Source: Candidatus Zixiibacteriota bacterium
Lineage (GTDB): Bacteria > Zixibacteria > MSB-5A5 > GN15 > PGXB01
Direction: 5' to 3'
NCBI GenBank assembly: GCA_900498245.1
Contig: LS998015.1
Location: forward strand, 73,035 to 94,573
DNA: 21,539 nucleotides
Shown: positions 16,201 to 21,539 of the stretch, one piece after another
Layout of the letters: every line of letters begins with the position of its first letter
Numbering within the stretch: position 1 is the stretch's first letter
Translations under genes and position numbers: made by a program
Notes under the pieces: model-generated
What the model saw: the letters and a program-made list of their open reading frames with translations, nothing else
Database searches by the model: none
Told to the model about the DNA's origin: nothing

Positions 16201-16353
16201 TTGATTATAACAGAAATTTATCTGGCAATGTTGGCTATAACGGGATTTGCTCTGGGTCAATACTTCTCTTTCCGTAAACTCGGGATTGTAGAAATAGAAG
16301 CCTATAAGACGGCCTTTCGGCCATCCCCTACATCCTCTGAGATGGCCCTCTAG
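16201..16353 (+). CDS. possible 50-residue membrane peptide
   Basis: The frame from a TTG at 16201 to a TAG at 16351 encodes a hydrophobic helix (IYLAMLAITGFALGQYFSF) followed by a basic, polar tail (RKLGIVEIEAYKTAF). An alternative start is the ATG at 16228. There is no good ribosome site, so this is only a candidate; the helix makes it worth recording. Confidence 0.3.
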   Translation: MIITEIYLAMLAITGFALGQYFSFRKLGIVEIEAYKTAFRPSPTSSEMAL

Positions 16354-16436
16354 GGGCAATTTGGCGCCGGGCCGTGCTTATTCGTTATTTGGGACTTAGA
16401 GTCTTTTTTCCTTAAGGTGGATTGAATCATAGGATA

Positions 16437-16595
16437 GTGGCAACAAACCAAAAAGAAGACAATTCAGTAGGTGAGGAAATATTTATCAAAAAGGGGTTGA
16501 TAAGAGGCCAAATACGTCTTAACTTTAAGAAGTTGGGGTCCATGAGATTTGACGAAATTCAGGCGGCAAGCGTCTGCGGTGGTCAAGGGCGGTAA
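16437..16595 (+). CDS. possible 52-residue basic peptide
   Basis: A frame open from about 16422 (TTG) or 16437 (GTG) to the TAA at 16593 reads VATNQKEDNSVGEEIFIKKG, then LIRGQIRLNFKKLGSMRFDE. It looks protein-like but the start signals are poor and no family is recognised. The rest of 16115-16820 shows no other gene. Confidence 0.25.
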   Translation: MATNQKEDNSVGEEIFIKKGLIRGQIRLNFKKLGSMRFDEIQAASVCGGQGR

Positions 16596-16665
16596 ATCTT
16601 AGGAAGGCAATAACAAATTAAATGATAGGCTCTAATTCGCAGAGGAATGGGATATCAGCAAGTGA

Positions 16666-16694
16666 TTGTGATAGGGCAAAGTGCATCATAACTT
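16666..16694 (+). promoter_or_regulatory. weak promoter candidate with GTGCATCAT box
   Basis: TTGTGA (16666-16671), a 17-base spacer and TAACTT (16689-16694) could drive the cargo genes from 16821. The -10 match is poor. The spacer contains GTGCATCAT (16681-16689), the same motif as the operator at 16081-16100, suggesting shared control. Confidence 0.3.
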
Positions 16695-16700
16695 AAGGTA

Positions 16701-16725
16701 TCGCCAAGTCGGAATTGTTTGGCGA
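16701..16725. repeat. inverted repeat upstream of the cargo genes
   Basis: TCGCCAA (16701-16707) and TTGGCGA (16719-16725) are perfect 7-bp arms with an 11-base spacer, just downstream of the weak promoter and about 95 bases before the cargo start codon. Likely an operator or leader hairpin. Confidence 0.4.
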
Positions 16726-16820
16726 CGTACAGGGCCAGTCAGTCAATTGATCGCCAGTTGCGGGTCAAGCAGAGGCATTCAATCATCAATTATTGCCAAA
16801 TGAATGGAAGGAGGTCATCC

Positions 16821-17678
16821 ATGAAGGGATGGCTTTATGAAATTTTGACCAAGCCTAGGGCTGGCTCATTACGATATATATTTCTTAATATGTCATTATG
16901 TCTTTTTGTTGTGGCTTTCTGCATTATTCCCGCCTTGACACACGCAAATGCTCTCACCAAAGTCATGCTCTATAGCCCCCAAAACAAAAACCGCCCTGTA
17001 TTGACATTATCAGGGAATTATAAAGAAAAACTTGAACAATCGGTTTCCTCAATCCGAAAGGATTCTTCCTCAGAAGGAGACTCATCCCGTAGAAATTTTA
17101 AAATCCTTTCTCTGCTGCTTTCCTTTGGATTTGGTTACGAAAATCTCAATAGTTCTGATTTTAAAAGATTCGAACAGGCTGGCTTGGGCAAAATCCATCA
17201 GAGTGCTTTCGAGGTTCGCTTGGAAACTGGGGCTGCCATAAACCTCAGGTATTTATTAATGTCGGGCCTGGTTTCATGGCATGGTGGAAGCCATAATTGG
17301 CTGAAATTCTACGGCAGCGATCAGTGGATCCCGTTACAGAGTTCGGCTCTCGATTTGGAATTAGAGGTAGGTCCAATTTTCGTAAGTTCTGATCGGATAT
17401 TGACACCCTTTCTAATTGTTGGCAAGACTTTTAATATGAATTTGACTGATAAAGACGGCAATGGTTTTAACAAAGGAGAAGGCCCCATATTTTATGGCGG
17501 TGGCGTTGGAATAATCTCCGACATCGGATCATTTGGAATAAGTGGTAATCTAAAATTTATCTACTATGGAAATTGCGCCTACAAAGCATTCAAGGTAGGT
17601 GACCAATTCCCACTGGAAGTGAAATTGTCACCCTACTCCATTACCCTGGGATGCGCAATTTGGATAAACATATTTTAA
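16821..17678 (+). CDS. exported protein, probable outer-membrane beta-barrel
   Basis: 285 residues. AAGGAGG (16808-16814) six bases before the ATG at 16821 fixes this start; the frame is open further upstream without a ribosome site. A long basic N-region precedes a signal-type hydrophobic stretch (FLNMSLCLFVVAFCIIPALT) with a likely cut after THA. A polar Ser/Lys-rich linker (about 70-90) follows. The rest alternates aromatic and polar residues in strand-like blocks with Gly-rich turns (LLSFGFGYENLNSSDF, GPIFYGGGVGIISD, SPYSITLGCAIWINIF), as expected for a small beta-barrel. No specific family is recognised. It probably forms a two-gene operon with the next barrel-like gene 54 bp downstream. 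The DNA is more AT-rich than the left part of the window. Confidence 0.65.
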   Translation: MKGWLYEILTKPRAGSLRYIFLNMSLCLFVVAFCIIPALTHANALTKVMLYSPQNKNRPVLTLSGNYKEKLEQSVSSIRKDSSSEGDSSRRNFKILSLLLSFGFGYENLNSSDFKRFEQAGLGKIHQSAFEVRLETGAAINLRYLLMSGLVSWHGGSHNWLKFYGSDQWIPLQSSALDLELEVGPIFVSSDRILTPFLIVGKTFNMNLTDKDGNGFNKGEGPIFYGGGVGIISDIGSFGISGNLKFIYYGNCAYKAFKVGDQFPLEVKLSPYSITLGCAIWINIF

Positions 17679-17732
17679 TCCATCCCGAAATTCGTGCATA
17701 ACAATGAAATTCTGAATAAAAGGAATAAAAAA

Positions 17733-18326
17733 ATGCGAGAGAATTATATTTCATTAATGGCGATATTTCTGTTTTTAGTTTTCGCCAGCGATGTTTGCTC
17801 TCAATCAGAAAAAATGAAAATGCAGTTTACATTCGGTATAAGTTCAGTGAGATTGCAGCAGTCATTTATAAGCGGCACCGTAATTCACGATCTCAAATCA
17901 TTTTCACATCTTCAATGCGCGCCGGGGTATTATTTCAATGAGCACGCGGAGCTTGAATCGGAAATTATATTCCCAATCAATAAAAGCGACAGGTTTGGAA
18001 TTAATTTGAATACGAATTTCATCTATAATATTTTCGACTACAATTCCCCATTTTTCCTGGTTGGAGCCGGATTTGAAAAATCCCATCGCTACATATATGA
18101 GGGATATGATGATGAGGGAAGGTCATTAAATTTGAATTTCAGCAAAGATTATGCGGTATTAAATGTGGGCGTGGGTCTAAAAGTCGCATTTTATCGCGAT
18201 AGCAAATCCGCCTATCGCATGGAGTATCGATATCAGAAATACTATATAATGGGAGACAAATCACCTTTCGACCCCAATTTAAGTTTCCATTACTTTCTTA
18301 TTGGATTATCGTTATTCATGATTTAA
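17733..18326 (+). CDS. outer-membrane beta-barrel protein (OmpA-N/OMP_b-brl-like)
   Basis: 197 residues from the ATG at 17733, which has AAGGAA about 8 bases upstream; a longer in-frame GTG start at 17694 lacks a site. The signal peptide is MRENYISLMAIFLFLVFASDVCSQ. The mature part is a series of strands alternating hydrophobic and polar residues (MQFTFGISSVRLQQSF, FFLVGAGFEKSHRY, AVLNVGVGLKVAFY, AYRMEYRYQKYYIM) ending in FHYFLIGLSLFMI. The LVGAGF ... NVGVGLK ... EYRYQ pattern is typical of eight-stranded OmpA/OmpW-type barrels. Its role is unknown; as cargo of the putative element it could alter the cell surface. Confidence 0.7.
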   Translation: MRENYISLMAIFLFLVFASDVCSQSEKMKMQFTFGISSVRLQQSFISGTVIHDLKSFSHLQCAPGYYFNEHAELESEIIFPINKSDRFGINLNTNFIYNIFDYNSPFFLVGAGFEKSHRYIYEGYDDEGRSLNLNFSKDYAVLNVGVGLKVAFYRDSKSAYRMEYRYQKYYIMGDKSPFDPNLSFHYFLIGLSLFMI

Positions 18327-18648
18327 TTGATCCCAAAATTCCACCGCTTGGGGCGGACATGCAAACATCTTCTTTGTTTTGGCACTTTTTGACCCAGTGG
18401 ACGATAATTGGTTCATCAGCCCTGTTTTATTACCAAAATTAGGCGAGATCCCCCTAGAGCCCCTGGCACAAAAGGGGCTTGGCATTCTTTTCTATTCTTT
18501 CGCATTAAGAGCATCATGATTTACTTGGCCAAAATTGCTGACTGGCGCATATATTCGTCAATATTATTAATTGGCAACCTGTGTTCCATAACTCATTAAA
18601 CCACAAGTATTTTTGTCAAATCAGTGTCATTAAAAATAGATAAATGGC
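18327..18648. other. non-coding gap with a possible terminator
   Basis: No gene is supported here. The one clear structure is AGCCCCT (18458-18464) pairing with AGGGGCT (18473-18479), an 8-base loop, followed by a T-rich stretch, which could terminate the barrel-protein operon about 130 bp after its stop codon. Confidence 0.4.
18458..18490 (+). terminator. possible intrinsic terminator
   Basis: A perfect 7-bp G/C-rich stem (AGCCCCT/AGGGGCT) with an 8-base loop is followed by a T-rich but interrupted tract. Confidence 0.4.
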
Positions 18649-18677
18649 TTGACAAATGCTGTTTTTGCAAATATTCT
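18649..18677 (+). promoter_or_regulatory. sigma70-type promoter of the TPR gene
   Basis: A perfect -35 TTGACA (18649-18654), a 17-base spacer and -10 TATTCT (18672-18677) lie about 50 bases before the start codon at 18727. Confidence 0.65.
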
Positions 18678-18726
18678 TTAATCCATTGGATTGTATCCTC
18701 TAAACTTTTAAAATTGGAGAGCCATA

Positions 18727-19536
18727 GTGAATAAGATTATAATGGTCTGTGTTTTTTGTTGTATTTTCTGCGCGAATGCAAGCGGAAAGAAGGATGAGGC
18801 GGCTGAATTGCATAAAAAGGGATTGCAATATATTGAAAAAGAACAATATCAACAGGCAGTTGAAACCTTCAAAAAGGTAGTTGCAATCAAACCTGATGAT
18901 GCGAAAGCTTACAATAATTTGGCTCTTGCTTATTGTAACCTTGTACGCTATCAAGAAGCGATTGATGCATGCCTTGCAGCCATACGGATTGACCCCACTT
19001 TACCAGAACCTCACTGTTATTTGGGTATAGGTTATCTTGGCTTGGAACGCTTCCAAGAGGCCGCAACTGCATGTGAAGAATCAATCCGCTTGAAACCTGG
19101 TTTTGTCTTAGCCCACAAGACACTTGCTATGATCTATGAAAAACTTGGTCGCGCAGATGAAGCCAAAAAACACATTCCAGGTCTGCTTATGACCGGGCCA
19201 TTCGGGGTTCTTAACGAAAAACACGGAGAAAATTGGTATGTAATTGATTGCGGTCGGAGCGCTATAATCATCGACAAAGAGATCAAAGCCAAATTGGATA
19301 GGCAAGGATCCCTTGAATTGATGCCGGGAGAGCATTCCGTTCTTATAAAGGATGGTTCAAGAACCATACATCTCGTTATCGAGTCCGGCAGAGCTTATCA
19401 GTTGCTGCGCATCATGCCATTGGGTATGGAGCAGTACTCAAATATGGTCAATTACTGCATTGAAGTGCATGACCCTGACATCAGAACCGGAAATGGCGGG
19501 ACTCGCTTGGATTGTCCTTGGAATCAAAACCGGTGA
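18727..19536 (+). CDS. secreted TPR-repeat protein
   Basis: 269 residues from a GTG at 18727, with GGAGA six bases upstream (18716-18720) and a good promoter. The signal peptide is short and Cys-rich (MNKIIMVCVFCCIFCANASG); there is no clear lipobox. Residues 25-58, 59-92 and 93-126 are three canonical TPR units (AKAYNNLALAYCNLVRYQEA; PEPHCYLGIGYLGLERFQEA) and 127-152 a partial fourth. The C-terminal half is a beta-rich domain (GSLELMPGEHSVLIKDGSRT) whose 'MPGEHSV' turn resembles PEGA-like or carboxypeptidase-regulatory folds; that part is weakly assigned. It likely acts in the periplasm or at the surface as a protein-binding scaffold. It is monocistronic, in AT-rich cargo. Confidence 0.8.
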   Translation: MNKIIMVCVFCCIFCANASGKKDEAAELHKKGLQYIEKEQYQQAVETFKKVVAIKPDDAKAYNNLALAYCNLVRYQEAIDACLAAIRIDPTLPEPHCYLGIGYLGLERFQEAATACEESIRLKPGFVLAHKTLAMIYEKLGRADEAKKHIPGLLMTGPFGVLNEKHGENWYVIDCGRSAIIIDKEIKAKLDRQGSLELMPGEHSVLIKDGSRTIHLVIESGRAYQLLRIMPLGMEQYSNMVNYCIEVHDPDIRTGNGGTRLDCPWNQNR

Positions 19537-19620
19537 GACCAGCTTGATATATAAATAATTTGAAATAGTTGAGAGGGGTCAATAATCTGATGTTCATAAT
19601 GTGTGATTCTTTTTTATATA

Positions 19621-19640
19621 GATCCTGATATTACAGGGTC
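19621..19640 (+). terminator. weak terminator candidate after the TPR gene
   Basis: GATCCTG (19621-19627) pairs with CAGGGTC (19634-19640) with one G-T pair and a 6-base loop; the sequence after it is only moderately T-rich. Confidence 0.25.
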
Positions 19641-19700
19641 ATTATTCTTAGGGGCGAGTGTGGGGCACTATGTTTAGAATTCGGCTAGTGACGATGATCC

Positions 19701-19729
19701 GTGACATTAATTATCAATTTGCATATAAT
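19701..19729 (+). promoter_or_regulatory. sigma70-type promoter of the frameshifted small gene
   Basis: GTGACA (19701-19706, five of six), a 17-base spacer and a perfect TATAAT (19724-19729) lie about 65 bases before the ATG at 19794. Confidence 0.6.
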
Positions 19730-19793
19730 AGATCGTGATGTTTGTGGTTGAATTGTAAATTGTCATTCATAATCTAGTCGCAAAGGAGTGCAC

Positions 19794-19999
19794 ATGAATG
19801 ATGAGCAATTGAAAAAATCAAATCAATTGCAAATGAGCACAAGATTCTAAGTGCTCTTGGGACAAACCGAAAAATCCTTATGTTTGTTCTTGACAGAAGG
19901 GGAATTGAGTGGCAAATCTTAATACATGAAGATTTTGAAGCATTTGACTTGCAGGACGCTCCTTGGCAAGCATTGAAATCAAACTCTAGAAAATATTGA
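19794..19999 (+). pseudogene. small gene with a -1 frameshift at an A6 run
   Basis: The ATG at 19794 has a strong ribosome site (AAAGGAG, 19782-19788) and a good promoter, but frame 0 ends after 18 codons. Reading MNDEQLKK, then slipping back one base at the A6 run (19812-19817), gives a protein-like 68-residue product: IKSIANEHKILSALGTNRK, ILMFVLDRRGIEWQILIHED, FEAFDLQDAPWQ, ending KSNSRKY and TGA at 19997. The second frame has no start of its own. So either the gene is intact by programmed or polymerase slippage, or one A of an original A7 was lost. The family is not recognised. Confidence 0.5.
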
Positions 20000-20012
20000 A
20001 TTTGCTCCCGCA

Positions 20013-20045
20013 CCCGGCAGATGAGGATATCCTCAATCCGCCGGG
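20013..20045. repeat. nested palindromes at the end of the replication-relaxation operon
   Basis: CCCGGC (20013-20018) and GCCGGG (20040-20045) enclose a perfect 12-bp palindrome GAGGATATCCTC (20023-20034). It lies just downstream of the minus-strand gene ending at 20079 and could act as a transcript-end hairpin or protein site; there is no T tract on either strand. Confidence 0.45.
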
Positions 20046-20078
20046 CCCGTTATACCTTTAGCCAGCTCCGGTTTTCGG

Positions 20079-20996
20079 TCAGCACACCGGTGGTTTACCT
20101 GGTGCTGTCGGGAGCTTTGAGGGGGGCCCGGAGGGTATTAGACTGGTCATCAATTCAATCCCGTCTCTGCAATATGTTTTCCAAATCGGTTTAAGCATAC
20201 TCTCGGGTTTATAAAGGGAATATTGGGAAAAGTCAGTCATATAGATTATGTCCGGTCTGGAGAAAGATGGTGGAAAGGTCTTTAGGGAATCAAGCATATT
20301 CCTAAGCCGCTTTTGGCCTGAGGTGACAAATAGCACTCGGAATGATTGGATGTCCAATTTCGTAATCAATGATTTATTGTGCCATAATGAAAGATAGGCA
20401 GAAGCTTTTGACTTGATTCTTCCCAGATCGGCGGTTCCCCGGTCAATCTCCAAAAAGAAGGCAAATTTCTTCTCTTTGACCTTTAATTCAAAATAGGCGT
20501 CCGGTACTAAGACAGTCTCCTTCATGCCGGTCTTTTGAAAAGCAGGAACTCTTATTTTTATATCTCGGCCTTGCTTCCAGCGTTCAATAATTGGCTTCCC
20601 GGATTTTCGGCAGGCTAAGTCCAGGCAGAGTCTGAAATCATTAATGCAGATGGAATGTTCGCTGAATGAGGTCGAGTATTGCCGGTGTCGGGTCAGCTTT
20701 GATGGTCCTTTTCGTTCACCTTCAAGTAAAGCTTTTCCCTTGGCCGAGAGAGCATATAGAAAAGCAGCTGATCCCTCGCCCATTCTCACCGGCCTAATGA
20801 TTCTATTCAATAATCGATGCTGCCAAAGTTGATACAATCGCTTACGCGCGCGATTGATTGAGGGGAAAAGCAAATGAAATATCTGTTCGGTTGAAAGTAT
20901 CCTATAATCAGCAACAGCTTTTAAGATCCTTTTGTCCCTGTCGTTTACCTGCAAGGGCCTATGGTCTGCCTTGGGTTTTATTATTGGAGATTTCAT
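20079..20996 (-). CDS. replication-relaxation family protein (copy B)
   Basis: 305 residues. Residues about 17-85 form a winged helix (NDRDKRILKAVADYRILSTE ... RARKRLYQLWQHRLLNRI). It shares with copy A the INDFR block (118-122, HSICINDFRLCLDLAC), PD (P165 D166, LVPDAYFELK) and FFLEIDRGTA (E183, D185). The PD...ExD layout recalls a restriction-like nuclease core, but the classical Lys is not obvious. The C-terminus (PSGPPSKLPTAPGKPPVC) is Pro-rich and probably disordered. Its start overlaps the upstream RuvC-like gene by 38 bp, so the two are almost certainly co-transcribed. Copy A is 5.8 kb away and quite diverged, so this is not a recent duplication. Confidence 0.75.
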   Translation of the reverse strand: MKSPIIKPKADHRPLQVNDRDKRILKAVADYRILSTEQIFHLLFPSINRARKRLYQLWQHRLLNRIIRPVRMGEGSAAFLYALSAKGKALLEGERKGPSKLTRHRQYSTSFSEHSICINDFRLCLDLACRKSGKPIIERWKQGRDIKIRVPAFQKTGMKETVLVPDAYFELKVKEKKFAFFLEIDRGTADLGRIKSKASAYLSLWHNKSLITKLDIQSFRVLFVTSGQKRLRNMLDSLKTFPPSFSRPDIIYMTDFSQYSLYKPESMLKPIWKTYCRDGIELMTSLIPSGPPSKLPTAPGKPPVC

Positions 20997-21510
20997 AATT
21001 GGATAGATTGCCGTCTTTTTTAAAGGCCAGATAGGTCAGACCGCAGGCCACGGCGTCAAATAAATTTTGATTGTATCGTTCTTTCCAATGGATGTGTGAT
21101 TCCCGATAGACCTTAAGTTCCTTAAACTTGGCGGAGACCACCCGGGCGATGATTCTCTTGGTGGCCCGACCGTCACCGGTGACTGTCTTCTTAATAGTAC
21201 CGGCCGCAAATTCATAGACCGGAATGCGGTTTTTTTGGGCGAGTCTTTCAATGAGAGCAATGGCTTTGTCAACTGAGGACTCTGAAAATCCTTTGGGAAA
21301 GCAGGTCTTTTCAATGGCGATGGCATCCGGCATCTTTTCCTTAATCAATCTTGTCATGATCTGAGCCAGTGTCTTTAAGACCGGGATTCTTGAATACGTG
21401 CGCCTCAGGGATTTGACCCCATAGTCGATTAAATCTGACCCTAAAAAGTGGGCCACGCCCATTTCCCGCAGACCCGGATCAATGGCCAACAAACTAGGCC
21501 TGCCGTCCAT
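20959..21510 (-). CDS. RuvC-fold Holliday junction resolvase-like protein
   Basis: 183 residues. LLAIDPGLREMGVA gives the first catalytic Asp (D11), IAIEKT the catalytic Glu (E67), and NLFDAVACGLTY the C-terminal Asp (D152). In E. coli RuvC the last motif holds two Asp three residues apart; here the first is N149, so only three of four acidic residues are visible. Other blocks fit the family (SVDKAIALIERLAQKNRIPV; KKTVTGDGRATKRI). Such enzymes cut four-way DNA junctions formed in recombination or replication. RuvA and RuvB are not adjacent, so this is an element-borne resolvase rather than the housekeeping copy. The ATG at 21510 lacks a strong ribosome site. It is the first visible gene of the operon with copy B. 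Confidence 0.75.
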   Translation of the reverse strand: MDGRPSLLAIDPGLREMGVAHFLGSDLIDYGVKSLRRTYSRIPVLKTLAQIMTRLIKEKMPDAIAIEKTCFPKGFSESSVDKAIALIERLAQKNRIPVYEFAAGTIKKTVTGDGRATKRIIARVVSAKFKELKVYRESHIHWKERYNQNLFDAVACGLTYLAFKKDGNLSNYEISNNKTQGRP

Positions 21511-21539
21511 AATTTCTGAGGATGTGAATGAAAATTGCC

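Larger units (their letters stand above)
12161..21539. mobile_element. probable integrated element (left end; right end beyond the window)
   Basis: The region begins at the broken tRNA-Lys and contains accessory genes: a HerA/VirD4-like ATPase, two replication-relaxation paralogues, a RuvC-like resolvase, AT-rich cargo encoding exported proteins, a frameshifted small gene and long gaps. Gene density and base composition differ visibly from the compact left part. No integrase, relaxase, partition or replication initiator gene is visible here, so whether it is conjugative, mobilisable or a degraded plasmid is unknown. Confidence 0.6.

Noticed and set aside
18464-18479. TGGCAC followed by GC at sigma54 spacing
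   Set aside because: The TT before GC is GG and the whole match falls within a terminator-like hairpin.
18408-18599. 63-codon frame in the gap after the beta-barrel genes
   Set aside because: No ribosome site, and it spans a terminator-like hairpin; the translation does not look like protein.
1-21539. CRISPR array, rRNA gene or intact insertion sequence
   Set aside because: No regularly spaced repeats, no rRNA-like sequence and no transposase gene were seen.

Overview
The window reads as a piece of a Gram-negative bacterial chromosome with an integrated accessory element on its right side. Signal peptides and predicted outer-membrane beta-barrel proteins point to a two-membrane cell. The large multi-domain signalling proteins (receiver domains fused to a PEP/pyruvate-type ATP-grasp domain; kinase-TPR-GAF-AAA+-HTH fusion) resemble those of FCB-group lineages such as candidate Zixibacteria. 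That placement is inference from gene style, not a proven assignment.

Chromosomal part (about 1-12,114). From left to right: the N-terminal fragment of a probable sensory protein (minus strand, runs off the left edge); a divergent 991-residue receiver/ATP-grasp protein; an intact tRNA-Asn(GTT) with a clear sigma70-type promoter; an enoyl-CoA isomerase-like crotonase; a convergent full-length Ada-type alkylation repair/regulator gene; a short decayed coding remnant; a 1,414-residue protein kinase-TPR-GAF-AAA+-Fis fusion; a small membrane protein; an HTH regulator preceded by a strong hairpin; and a 62-residue His/Cys protein.

Boundary. At 12,115-12,160 lies the 3' half only (anticodon arm, T arm, 3' acceptor strand) of a tRNA-Lys(CTT) on the minus strand. 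The sequence stops matching a tRNA inside the anticodon stem. This is the usual scar at the distal end of an element integrated into the 3' half of a tRNA gene. If so, the element runs rightward from about 12,161, continues past the window, and should end at an intact tRNA-Lys.

Element part (about 12,161-21,539). A minus-strand operon encodes a membrane-anchored HerA/VirD4-like ATPase, a replication-relaxation family protein and an unrecognised 261-residue protein. Its promoter has a palindromic operator across the -10 hexamer. An AT-rich plus-strand cargo block follows: two exported probable beta-barrel proteins, a secreted TPR protein, and a small gene with a -1 frameshift at an A6 run. At the right edge a second minus-strand operon encodes a RuvC-fold resolvase-like protein overlapping a second replication-relaxation paralogue. 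No integrase, relaxase or replication initiator is visible; these would have to lie to the right. The pairing of a pump-like ATPase and a RuvC-like nuclease, each with its own copy of a protein carrying a PD...ExD pattern, is the most interesting candidate system here.
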